Positions 17,706 to 25,982 of a DNA stretch of 64,000 nucleotides are shown here, one piece after another. The stretch comes from Deinococcus hopiensis KR-140 (GTDB lineage Bacteria > Deinococcota > Deinococci > Deinococcales > Deinococcaceae), in the NCBI RefSeq assembly GCF_900176165.1, contig NZ_FWWU01000007.1, positions 1 through 64,000 of the forward strand, given 5' to 3'. Within the stretch, counting starts at the first letter, position 1, and every line of letters begins with the position of its first letter. A program made the position numbers and the translations under genes. The notes under the pieces were generated by a model that saw only the letters and a list, made by a program, of their open reading frames with translations, searched no databases and had not been told where the DNA came from.

Positions 17706-19802
17706 CTACGCTGTTCGACGCTTCCGTGTCCCTGCCTTCCTCGGCTTGGCAGCCGTGCTTCCCTCACCTTCCGCTTTTGCACGCCGCTTCCGAGATGTGG
17801 GCGTCTCGCCTTCCGCCTTCACCGTCCGGGAACGCGTCGTCCGCGCCTGACTGCCTGAGGAGGTCGCCCGAGCCTTCGGTGGAGCCCACGCCCCCAACAC
17901 CACCGCCTGCACGTCATCTGGCGTCAACTCTGCCGGAATCACCCCTTCCGGCAACTTGAAGCGTCGCCCCTCCACAGTCAATCCTGGCCCTTGAATCCCC
18001 GCGTGCAAGAACACCCCAGGCAAGTGTGGCAAAGCCAGTTCCGGCGCTTCCCGGCGCGCCCCTTGGATACCAAGTGCGAGGCCTTGCGTCCAGAAGCGCG
18101 TCAAGTACGCGATTCGCGTCGTTCCCCCCTGCGCGATCTCGTCGAGGCCTGCTTCCATCGTTGCGGTGAACTCCCGTGCGAGCACGTCCGGCAGATGCCG
18201 CCCCAGATACGCAGTCACGAGGAGCCCCGTGGCCGTCACTGCCAGGTGCTTGCCCATCAGCACGGTGTACCCCCGGTTCTGCAACGTCGCGAGTGTCTGC
18301 GCGTACGTGCTGGGCCGCCCGATCCCCGCTTTCTCCATCGCTTGTACGAGCGTTGCCTCGCTGTACCGCGTCGGCGCACTCGTCTTCTTCTCCTCCGGCT
18401 TGCGCGCCTTCAAGGGAAAGGTCTGACCTACCGACAGGGGAGGGAGACGTTGGTCTGACTCCTCCTCCTTCTCCTGCGCGAACAACGCCGTATGCCCAGC
18501 CACCAACAGCACTCGGCCCATAGCCGTGAGCGTGGCTGCACCGCACACCAGCGTCACCTGCGTCTTCTCGTACAGGGCGTCGTGCATCTGGGACGCCACC
18601 GTCCGCTCGTACACCATGCGGTACAACGCCCCGTCCACCCCGTCCAAGCCCACGGACTCCGGCGTGCGCCAGGCCGTTCCCGCCGGGCGGATGGCCTCGT
18701 GCGCTTCTTGCGCGTTGGCGTTCCGCGTCGCGTACTGCCGGGGCCTGGCCGGTACAGCGTCCGGACCGAACAGCCGAACGGCTTCCTGCCGAGCGGCCTC
18801 CAGCGCCTCATCACTCAACGCCGGACTATCCGTGCGGTGGTACGTGATGTACCCCCCCTCGTACAACCGCTGCGCAGCATCCATCGCTGCTTTTGCCCCA
18901 AGCCCAATTCGTCCTGCTGCCTGCTGCAACGTACTCGTCGTGAAGGGGGGTGCAGGTCGCACCCGGACCTCGCTCTTCTCCACATCCATGACGGTGGCCG
19001 GGCGGTTATCCAAGTGGGCGGCCAGAGCATTCGCCTGCTCAGCGGTCAGCTGCAACACATTTACGCCGCCTTTCAGCTTCCCATCTGACGTGAAGTCGCT
19101 CGCTTTCGCCAGCGGTTTGCCTTCCGGATGCTCCCGGCTCCGCACCGCGATCACCGTCGCCATGAACTTCGGCTTCGTCTGCGCGTCCGCCCGGACCAGC
19201 CAGTACGACGACGGCACAAAGCGCATCCGCGCCAAGTCCCGCTCCGCGAGCAGCATCAACGCCGCACTCTGCACCCGGCCCGCACTCAACCCACTCCCCA
19301 CACTGTTCCAGAGCAGGGGAGAGACCGTGTACCCCACCAATCGATCAATCACTCGCCGGGCTTCTTGGGCCGCCACCAGTTGGAGATTCAAGGGGCGAGT
19401 CTGAGCCGCGGCTTTTTGCAAGGCAGGCTTCGTGATCTCCGTAAACGTCATCCGCTCGGGCTCTTTCACGCCCAGCAGTCGGGAGAGATGCCACGCGATG
19501 GCTTCCCCTTCCCGATCCGCATCAGAAGCGAACAAGATTCGGTCTGCCTGCTTCGCTGCCGCTTTGAGTTCCCGCACCGTCTGGCTCTTCTTGCTCGGCA
19601 CCACGTAGATGGGCTGGAAGTTCTCCGGGTTCACGCCCAGGTTCGCCCAGGCCTCCTGGCGGTACTTCTCCGGAATCTCCCCCTTACTGGAAGGCAAGTC
19701 CCGCACATGGCCAAGACTCGCGCGCACCACATACCCACTCCCGAGATACCCCGCGATCTTCTTCGCTTTTGCTGGACTCTCCACGATCACGAGCGTACTC
19801 AC
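17706..19802 (-). CDS. topA: DNA topoisomerase I (type IA)
   Basis: A 698-residue enzyme that relaxes negative supercoils by a transient 5'-phosphotyrosine break. The Toprim domain is at residues 2-140 (LVIVESPAKAKKI, then FASDADREGEAIAWHL with the metal-binding acids). The active-site motif is YITYHRTDS with catalytic Tyr321, and ANAQEAHEAIRP and KAGIGRPSTYA are also present. There are no C-terminal zinc ribbons; instead about 70 Lys/Arg/Ala-rich residues with repeated KAEGE-like units form a basic tail. The GTG at 19802 is chosen because the protein then starts at the conserved STLVIVES; sequence further upstream belongs to the previous gene. It begins 4 nt after the NucS-like stop, so the two are one operon. 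Confidence 0.93.
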   Translation of the reverse strand: MSTLVIVESPAKAKKIAGYLGSGYVVRASLGHVRDLPSSKGEIPEKYRQEAWANLGVNPENFQPIYVVPSKKSQTVRELKAAAKQADRILFASDADREGEAIAWHLSRLLGVKEPERMTFTEITKPALQKAAAQTRPLNLQLVAAQEARRVIDRLVGYTVSPLLWNSVGSGLSAGRVQSAALMLLAERDLARMRFVPSSYWLVRADAQTKPKFMATVIAVRSREHPEGKPLAKASDFTSDGKLKGGVNVLQLTAEQANALAAHLDNRPATVMDVEKSEVRVRPAPPFTTSTLQQAAGRIGLGAKAAMDAAQRLYEGGYITYHRTDSPALSDEALEAARQEAVRLFGPDAVPARPRQYATRNANAQEAHEAIRPAGTAWRTPESVGLDGVDGALYRMVYERTVASQMHDALYEKTQVTLVCGAATLTAMGRVLLVAGHTALFAQEKEEESDQRLPPLSVGQTFPLKARKPEEKKTSAPTRYSEATLVQAMEKAGIGRPSTYAQTLATLQNRGYTVLMGKHLAVTATGLLVTAYLGRHLPDVLAREFTATMEAGLDEIAQGGTTRIAYLTRFWTQGLALGIQGARREAPELALPHLPGVFLHAGIQGPGLTVEGRRFKLPEGVIPAELTPDDVQAVVLGAWAPPKARATSSGSQARTTRSRTVKAEGETPTSRKRRAKAEGEGSTAAKPRKAGTRKRRTA

Positions 19803-19806
19803 GGCC

Positions 19807-20595
19807 TCACCACCCTTCCCCGAACAAGGACGGTTGCAGCGCTTTAGGTTCGGGCAGGGCGAGGGTCCGTACCCCGCAGGACTCAAAGTTCCGGGTTCCC
19901 AGCTGAAGAGGTGCAGGAGCAGTGATGGAGGGAGCAGCCAAGATCTCCCGCACCACCGCGTTCCCGACGGTTCGTTGCACGGAAGCCACGGATTGTCCCA
20001 GCGGTGAGACCTCATCCTGCAGTGCTCGCCCCCGCCTCACCTCCACCCCGACGTACCGGAGCTGCTGGCCCTGCGCGTACAAATCAATACCGCCTGAGTC
20101 CACCAACGACTCGCGCTTCAGCGTGTGTAAGCCAGGCCCAATCGGGTTAGGATTCCTCGTGAGCGCCCCTTGAAGACCGGGCTCAGACCCAGCCAGCACA
20201 AAGCCCGCTTCCTCGGTCAACGCGAACGCAAGCGCCAGTGCAGCTTCCAGGAAGACCATGCGCACCACCTCGTTCCAGCTCCACCTGGACGCGATCAACA
20301 CGCACTGCCCGTCCTCCACGAACGCCGAGAGATCGTCCGTCCGCTGCTGCCAGTTCATGGACTCCACCCCCTTCGGCGAATGGACCCGCACACTCCCATC
20401 CCGCTTCAAGAGCAGCGGGCACGAGCCCCTGTCCACCGTGCTCGTCGCCCGTCCGTGGTACGTCACTTCCGCTAAGCCCGCCACGCGCACCAAACAATCC
20501 CGCTTCTGCGTGTGACGGCGCAAGAACGCCGCGAGCTCGTCTGCTCCTGGAGACAGCAATTGCTCCTGAATCATCACGTTCCCCGTCTCCATCAT
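19807..20595 (-). CDS. NucS/EndoMS-like protein with altered catalytic lysine
   Basis: A 262-residue homologue of NucS, the nuclease that cuts mismatched or branched DNA. The N-terminal DNA-binding half is recognisable (YHGRATSTVD, LLLKRDGSVRVHSPKG, MNWQ). In the C-terminal nuclease half the pattern GGIDLYAQ (Asp171) and VEVRRGR (Glu185, Arg187) keeps the 14/16-residue spacing of the archaeal NucS D-x14-E-x-K site. The expected Lys is Arg here, so activity may be lost or changed. TATAGG lies 3 nt before the ATG at 20595; ATG 20574 is an alternative start. It is co-transcribed with topA, pointing to a DNA-maintenance role. Confidence 0.7.
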   Translation of the reverse strand: MMETGNVMIQEQLLSPGADELAAFLRRHTQKRDCLVRVAGLAEVTYHGRATSTVDRGSCPLLLKRDGSVRVHSPKGVESMNWQQRTDDLSAFVEDGQCVLIASRWSWNEVVRMVFLEAALALAFALTEEAGFVLAGSEPGLQGALTRNPNPIGPGLHTLKRESLVDSGGIDLYAQGQQLRYVGVEVRRGRALQDEVSPLGQSVASVQRTVGNAVVREILAAPSITAPAPLQLGTRNFESCGVRTLALPEPKALQPSLFGEGW

Positions 20596-20680
20596 GCCCC
20601 TATACAAGCACACATAGAGTACGTAAATAGCAGAACACGCACCGCAGACCACCTCCACAGCTCATTGGACAGGAGTACCG

Positions 20681-20944
20681 CTATCCCCACAAACAGGGAT
20701 GAGGCGCGACACCTTTGCATTTGCTGCTCCTCGTGCCGGTCAAAATGGTCAGGGGTTGGGCCACGCCGGAGATGGAGACGGGCGTGCTGCTGTTCTTGCT
20801 GCCGTTGCCCGGCTGCCCGGAGGAGTTCTGGCTCCAGGCTCGCACGGTCCCGTCTGCCAGCACGGACAGGCTGGAGTGACCTCCGGCCAGGAGAGCGACC
20901 ATACCCGTCAGGCCAGTGACGGTGAGGGCGTGGCTGGGCCGTCT
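20681..20944 (-). pseudogene. RCC1-repeat protein fragment
   Basis: The minus-strand frame reads LTVTGLTGMVALLAGGHSSL, SVLADGTVRAWSQNSSGQPG, NGSKNSSTPVSISGV. This is one and a half RCC1/BNR-type propeller repeats (the usual form is SHSLAL-x-DGTVWAWG-x-N). No start, signal peptide or further repeats are present, so it is a relic of a larger secreted repeat protein. Confidence 0.65.
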
Positions 20945-21051
20945 GTCCGCCTTCTACCGCCGCCACCATCCGTTCCCGCGGACCCAGACTGTACCCTCGC
21001 CCGCCCCCTAACTTCATGCCATTACTATGACAAATGCTCCAGAAGGTGGGG

Positions 21052-21246
21052 TTACTTCTGGGTGGTGCGCTTGGCTTTGTGGGCTTCTTGCCCCTGCTTG
21101 CGGGAGTTGCCGAGGCTCTGCCCCTTCTGGCGACTGTTCTGCAGTCTGCGCCGGGTCTCTTCCCCGAGGGTCCTGAAGTCAATCACGCCTTCCTCAAGAT
21201 TCTCCAGCGTGATCTCCGGCCTCCCCCGGCACGCAAGGATGCGCAA
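21052..21246 (-). CDS. Small hypothetical basic protein, possibly truncated
   Basis: This frame reads ILACRGRPEITLENLEEG, then VIDFRTLGEETRRRLQNSR and a Lys/Gln-rich tail. Composition looks genuine. The start is doubtful: the TTG at 21246 has no ribosome site, and homologous-looking sequence (LGKGWACFLGESDGA) continues upstream in frame to a TGA near 21325. An ATG frame (MSGNEDGRQGEG) enters from upstream in another phase, which suggests a frameshifted gene of about 100 codons. Confidence 0.35.
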   Translation of the reverse strand: MRILACRGRPEITLENLEEGVIDFRTLGEETRRRLQNSRQKGQSLGNSRKQGQEAHKAKRTTQK

Positions 21247-21515
21247 CGCCCCATCCGACTCCCCCAGGAAGCATGCCCAGCCCTTCCCCAGAACCCCTCA
21301 CCCTGCCTCCCATCCTCGTTGCCCGACATGACCCCGGCCGCGCCCACCGCACCGCGTGCCAAACGGACTCAAACTGCCTCCCTCACCGCCGCGTGCGACA
21401 TGGTGCCCTCACCGACGACCGCCCCTACCGCGCACGCCTCTCAGAGACGGAACTGCGGAGCATCCTGCGCCGTGAGGCCCTCCCCAGGCCCACCGTCAAG
21501 CCGTCCTGGCCCCTG

Positions 21516-23843
21516 CTACGACGCTTTCCACCGAAGATGTACAGCTCGGGGCGTGAACCCTTCTCCCAGCAACTCTCCCGTGCGGGGATCAAACCGCAAC
21601 GCCTGACCCTCCACCGTCACGCTCCATACCCGGTCCCCGCGCCGCGTCACTTGCCCCACCCGTAACCGCGCAAAACTCTCCGCGAACACCACCACCGGCA
21701 CCTGTTTCGCGTCCAATGCCTGCAACAACGGCACAGCCAAACGCACCTGATTCGCCGCGCGCTCCACCAGGGTCAGCACCCCCAGGTCCAGGTGGACGCG
21801 CTTCCCCGTCACTGAACGCAGCAACGTCAAGGACCCTTGCGCCCACTCCTGTAATGCCGGCCGCGGTTCTTCCACCAGCGCTTCCAGACGCTCCCACAAC
21901 AGGGATACCTGCATTACGTCGGAACCATTGAACAATGCCAGGGGACGTCCATCCTCCAACTTCACCGTCCGCGTTGCTTCCCGGACACGCTGCGCGTGCG
22001 CCGCCAGGTCCTCCGGCCGCACACCGGACGTCTGCCGTCGCGGGGGTTGCGGAACATGTTCTGCCGACGCTTGCCGAGACACCACCTCCGCCCGCCCACC
22101 TTTCTGCACGACGTCAGACGACGGGGTCAGGGGAAGCAGCGGTTCGGCGTGCCACACCACCTCCTCTTCGTGCGGAACCGCTTGCGGAAGATCTGCCGGC
22201 TTGAGTCGCCACCCGTTCGCCCAGCTCTCCTTCCCGTAGGCCAGACGCAACGTATCCTTGCTGCGCGTCAATGCAACGAACAACACGCATCGTTCTTCTT
22301 CTGGGTCTCCATGCGGGGAAGGCATCAACTCCGGGTACAACACCGTCACCCGGTCCCACTCCAATCCCTTCGCCCGGTGCACTGTGCTGAGCAGCACGTC
22401 CGCATCCTCGTGATACAACCCCCGCAGGACCCCCGACACCCCGTTGGCGTCCGTCTTCCCTCCCCCCATCGAGACCGCCCGCAAGGCCAGGAGACGCAAG
22501 CACGCGCATAAGTCCTTGAGTTCCCCCAACGCCTTCTTCGCTGCGAGGTCACCTTCCCTCGCTTTCGTGACGAGTGGCTTGGCCCGCCGCTCGTACACGG
22601 CGTTCACCAGGTCCCGCACGAGTTCTTGACCAAACGTCTCTGGAAACGCTTCCTGCGCCGCCGTCTCCAGACGCACCGCCAAGTCCCGTCCCCGGATGTG
22701 CACACTCACGTTCCGGGTCATCAGGATGAGTGCAGCACGCACCAGCGGTGCATTCAGGCGGGACAAGATGACGTCCCCCCGCCTGTATACAGCCTTGTCC
22801 GCCTCGATATGGTCGACCACTCCGGGCTTGACTTGTGGAGCAGGTTCAATAAACGAACTCGCGTTCCGCGCCAAAGCAATGTGTGTTCCCGGACAACGGA
22901 ACGACACGCTCAACGGCAACTCCCGAGCGCCGATTCGCTGTGCCAGACGCCATAACCCTGCGGGATCAGCACCCGCGTATCCGTAGATTGACTGCTCGGG
23001 ATCCCCGACCGCAATGAGCCGTCCAGCCTGCTGCACTTCCTCCTGCAAGCCCAGCAGATGCGTCACGAACCATTGCCGCAGTGGCGTCAAATCCTGCGCC
23101 TCATCCACCAGCGCCACACCCAGACTTCCTGCCGCATACCCCAGCTCCAGAGGCAACCACAGGAAATCCGTGAAGTCCGGGAGCCCCCCTTCCTGCCACG
23201 CCTGCAGACTCAACTGCCGCATCCCATGCATGACTCGGCGCAGCGCAGGGAGGCCTTGATCCTCCGGCCATTCCGCCGCGAGAGCCAATCCCACCAAATC
23301 ATCTTCGTGCGCGTCCCCGTCCAAGCCGTACTCCCGAGCGGCATCCCATACCCGTCCCGCTGCGCGAATCACACGGCGATCCACACGCTCGTCCTGGTAC
23401 AACGTGTGTGCCAGGCGCAGACTCTTCTCCGGGTCTACCTCCAGCTGTGCATCCCGTTCTTTACACAGGAGGCGACGACCGTACGCATGAAGCGTGCTCG
23501 CCCAAACGCGGGGCGGCAGGCGCGGCCCGACCTCCGTGACGGAGTGCTTGTTATACGCGAAGTAAATGACAGGGCGCCCGACATCCAGATGCCAGGCGGC
23601 TTCCGTCAAGGTCGTCGTTTTCCCACTTCCCGCCGTAGCACGCAAGACGAGGTGCTGGGGCGTATCCCGGACCGCCTGAACAAAGGCCCGTTGCTGGGCC
23701 GTAAAGTGTGCGGGAATCCGGCGCCCCTGATCTTGAGGAGACCGGACCTGCGCCCGGCGCAGGTTCAGTGCCGTCACCACGTCTGCCCTTGCATGGCCGT
23801 CTCGCGCATCCCACGTCCTTTCCTCAGCCCCAGTGTCCTGCAC
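21516..23843 (-). CDS. UvrD/Rep-like superfamily 1A DNA helicase
   Basis: A 775-residue ATP-dependent helicase. Motifs in order: Q-motif region FTAQQRAFVQAV, Walker A GSGKT (72-76), motif II VDEAQDLTPL, motif III GDPEQSIYGYAGAD, motif IV VSFRCP, motif V LLSTVHRAKGLEWD and motif VI VALTRSKDTLRL. The C-terminal 200 residues are unassigned and could bind partners or DNA. It is shorter and more diverged than housekeeping UvrD, resembling accessory or plasmid-borne helicases. The GTG at 23843 is used. It lies on the same strand as the nucS-like/topA pair but separated by debris. Confidence 0.88.
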   Translation of the reverse strand: MQDTGAEERTWDARDGHARADVVTALNLRRAQVRSPQDQGRRIPAHFTAQQRAFVQAVRDTPQHLVLRATAGSGKTTTLTEAAWHLDVGRPVIYFAYNKHSVTEVGPRLPPRVWASTLHAYGRRLLCKERDAQLEVDPEKSLRLAHTLYQDERVDRRVIRAAGRVWDAAREYGLDGDAHEDDLVGLALAAEWPEDQGLPALRRVMHGMRQLSLQAWQEGGLPDFTDFLWLPLELGYAAGSLGVALVDEAQDLTPLRQWFVTHLLGLQEEVQQAGRLIAVGDPEQSIYGYAGADPAGLWRLAQRIGARELPLSVSFRCPGTHIALARNASSFIEPAPQVKPGVVDHIEADKAVYRRGDVILSRLNAPLVRAALILMTRNVSVHIRGRDLAVRLETAAQEAFPETFGQELVRDLVNAVYERRAKPLVTKAREGDLAAKKALGELKDLCACLRLLALRAVSMGGGKTDANGVSGVLRGLYHEDADVLLSTVHRAKGLEWDRVTVLYPELMPSPHGDPEEERCVLFVALTRSKDTLRLAYGKESWANGWRLKPADLPQAVPHEEEVVWHAEPLLPLTPSSDVVQKGGRAEVVSRQASAEHVPQPPRRQTSGVRPEDLAAHAQRVREATRTVKLEDGRPLALFNGSDVMQVSLLWERLEALVEEPRPALQEWAQGSLTLLRSVTGKRVHLDLGVLTLVERAANQVRLAVPLLQALDAKQVPVVVFAESFARLRVGQVTRRGDRVWSVTVEGQALRFDPRTGELLGEGFTPRAVHLRWKAS

Positions 23844-24305
23844 ACGTGTTTTTCATGCAAGAGACAGCGTTCATAGTCCCTCAGACCAGCCCCCACTCGC
23901 CGCCCCCTGTCTCCGGTCCACCGCACCACCAGGTACTGCTGTCCCTGCATTCCACAGCACCTCCACATGGTGCTCCGTCAACGCCACACAGCGGCTCGCT
24001 CAGCATCAGACTGCCCTGCACCTCGTCATTCCCGGAAGTGTGGCGCCGCTCCCAGCACGCTGTGACACTGCAACACAATCACTGGCGCTGGCAGGGAAAA
24101 CTTGTTGAGGCAGTTCTGAACTGGAGTGGCCCGGAGCAAAGGACCCAGAGGATGTCACCCACTGCTGATCGGCCGATGCTCAAGATGCGAACCGGCCCAC
24201 GCCAACGGGGGGTGGCAATAGAGGCGCTGGCACACTTTGTCATAATGATTTCAAAGTGAAAATACGTCGGTACCAGGCATTGAGGTCACCGCTTGGCGAA
24301 GACGA
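23844..24305. other. Intergenic stretch, no supported gene
   Basis: Plus- and minus-strand frames overlap the helicase start but have no motifs or ribosome sites. The last 60 bases become AT-richer and lead into the structured element at 24306. Confidence 0.4.
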
Positions 24306-24490
24306 ACGATGCGCTTGAGCATCGTCGGCAACCCGGTAAGTTCATACCTGCCGTCCGGCTGAAAGTGCGTCGGTCCTCCGACTCCCGAGTCAGTTGCTCC
24401 CCATCGGAGTGACCCTTGCTACACCAAGGGTTCGCAACCCAGGCCTGCTATGTACTTGACCCGACGCACCCGACTGTCTCCAAAGCGTCG
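24306..24490. ncRNA. Possible structured RNA element
   Basis: Nested perfect pairings are dense here. ACGATGC/GCATCGT (24306-24312 with 24319-24325) is followed directly by CGGCA/TGCCG (24326-24330 with 24349-24353) enclosing GGTA/TACC. A 9-bp closing stem GTGCGTCGG/CCGACGCAC (24365-24373 with 24461-24469) encloses CTCCGA/TCGGAG (24376-24381 with 24404-24409) and ACCCTTG/CAAGGGT (24412-24418 with 24425-24431). An alternative stem CGACGC/GCGTCG (24462-24467 with 24485-24490) would exclude the closing stem. No coding frame explains this. Strand and family are unknown: it does not fit tmRNA, RNase P, SRP or the common riboswitch consensus sequences I can recall. Confidence 0.35.
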
Positions 24491-24673
24491 AGTGCGTCAA
24501 CGTGCCGGGACTGTTGAAATCTTGGTCAAATTACTGGGCCTGCCTCCTATGCAACTCGTCTTTAGAAGCAGTGATAAAGAGGAAATGGTCCCCGGATTTA
24601 AATAAATCTACGTCAGCCCTACAAAGGAGATTGGATGCGCGAAGTGTCACTGTTTCAGCCGTAGCTGTCGAGA

Positions 24674-24820
24674 GTGACGTACCTGTTCACCGTCGTTGGC
24701 TTCGGCATGTTCATCTGGCCGCCGATCCTCCACCATCAGGACGCCTGGGAACTGATGGAAGGCGTGGTGAACTGCATGATGATCGCATTCTGGACGCCCG
24801 CACTGCTTGGCACCCAGGCG
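24674..24820 (+). pseudogene. Fragment of a small membrane protein
   Basis: The frame reads YLFTVVGFGMFIWPPILHH, then AWELMEGVVNCMMIAFWTP, ALLG: two hydrophobic segments like the N-terminus of a conserved uncharacterised four-helix membrane protein. After about 48 codons the hydrophobic pattern stops and the sequence becomes Arg/Gly-rich, so the gene looks truncated. An in-frame GTG at 24674 is the only start. Confidence 0.35.
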
Positions 24821-25077
24821 AGGCGCGATTCCCTGTCCAAGAGGCAGCGGGGAAGGCCCGGCATACAGGGACCTGGCTGAACTCGGCGTCCTTGAAACCT
24901 CCTGGCGCTCATGCCGAGCGGCTGGGCGTTGACTACCACGAGTACCCACAGGTTCCCTCCGAGCTTCTTGGCCTCATCTTTGGTGTACGTCAGGCGACCC
25001 AAGATGGGGGTAAGAAGAAGCTCGAGGGGTGAATCTGGGGACGGGAGGCCCTTTTGTTGCCTGCTAAATTTTTGGAC

Positions 25078-25115
25078 GCCTTCTCTTACCTAATCAGTCT
25101 TAGGTAAGAGAAGGC
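25078..25115. repeat. Perfect 16-bp inverted repeat (long hairpin)
   Basis: GCCTTCTCTTACCTAA pairs perfectly with TTAGGTAAGAGAAGGC-type sequence across a 6-nt loop; the arms are 25078-25093 and 25100-25115. No T-run follows on either strand, so it is not a normal terminator. A 5-bp hairpin CCGGA/TCCGG follows directly (25115-25132), and an 8-bp pair TGAAGTGA/TCACTTCA lies at about 25212-25235. The surroundings are AT-rich and have no gene. Confidence 0.7.
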
Positions 25116-25372
25116 CGGAGATCTATTCCGGAGTAAAAAGAAGCGCCGCTTCCCCCCAAATAACCCACCTGAATGACCATCCTTTTCGAAGGATCCAACT
25201 CTCTTTCCAGTGAAGTGAAGATGCCCCCTCACTTCATGTCTTTTTCTACTCCCCTCCTGTACCACTCAAAAACATTTCAAAGCCCCTTCCTGGCCTTCTC
25301 AGCGCCTCACACAGCTCTCATTTTCTTCAGACCCTCACCCTTCCACTCCACCGACCACGACACACCGGCAGG

Positions 25373-25741
25373 GTGCTCATCCTGGACGACCTCATGACCG
25401 GGCCGCGGGTGCGCGAAGTAGAGGAAGTTGACGTTGCACTCAGCCAAGGCGGGGAAGGGGCATACGCGAGCGTCAGCGTCACGTGCCTGCGCGTCACGGC
25501 GAATGGGGACCTCCTCGTGATTGACTCCAGTAACTGGTTACACGAGGACAGACGGCGCGGGACCGACCCCACACTTCACCGCGTAAATCGCTTCCAAAAT
25601 ATGGACAGTCTGGCGGGCATCGGCGGGTTCCGCTTGGGACGCGCCCCATTCGGCGTTGCCGAACCATTGCCGCTCACTGCGGCGACGGTTGAACGCATTG
25701 GTCCACCGGTACTGGGAAGACGCCCTTGCTGCGCGACATGA
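25373..25741 (+). CDS. Hypothetical protein, uncertain
   Basis: A 122-residue frame whose first 70 residues have natural composition (MTGPRVREVEEVDVALSQ, then VSVTCLRVTANGDLLVIDSS). No ribosome site stands before the start codon and no family is recognised. The C-terminal third looks random, so it may be a truncated gene. The rest, to 25982, shows nothing. Confidence 0.25.
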   Translation: MLILDDLMTGPRVREVEEVDVALSQGGEGAYASVSVTCLRVTANGDLLVIDSSNWLHEDRRRGTDPTLHRVNRFQNMDSLAGIGGFRLGRAPFGVAEPLPLTAATVERIGPPVLGRRPCCAT

Positions 25742-25982
25742 TCCGGATTCAGCAGGAAGACCGCAGCGGTGAGATTTCATCGGCATGTTCCTCCAAACCA
25801 GTGGCGAGGGCAAGGTGCCACACGCGTGTATTGGAATGGTGCAGCGCGTGATGGTGGGTCGAGAACGGCATGCTCCCGAACAATCAGGACGTGCAGAACG
25901 GGACTATGACCTCACCGATAATTCGGCCTGTGCACGGCCGCCCTTCTTGCTGGCATACTCAGACCCTCTGGCCCGGGGAAGC

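Noticed and set aside
24361..24470. tRNA, tmRNA or known riboswitch at the structured region
   Set aside because: A GGGTTCGCAACCC hairpin recalls a T-arm, but no acceptor/anticodon arrangement or CCA end fits, and the conserved boxes of the common riboswitches I can recall are absent.
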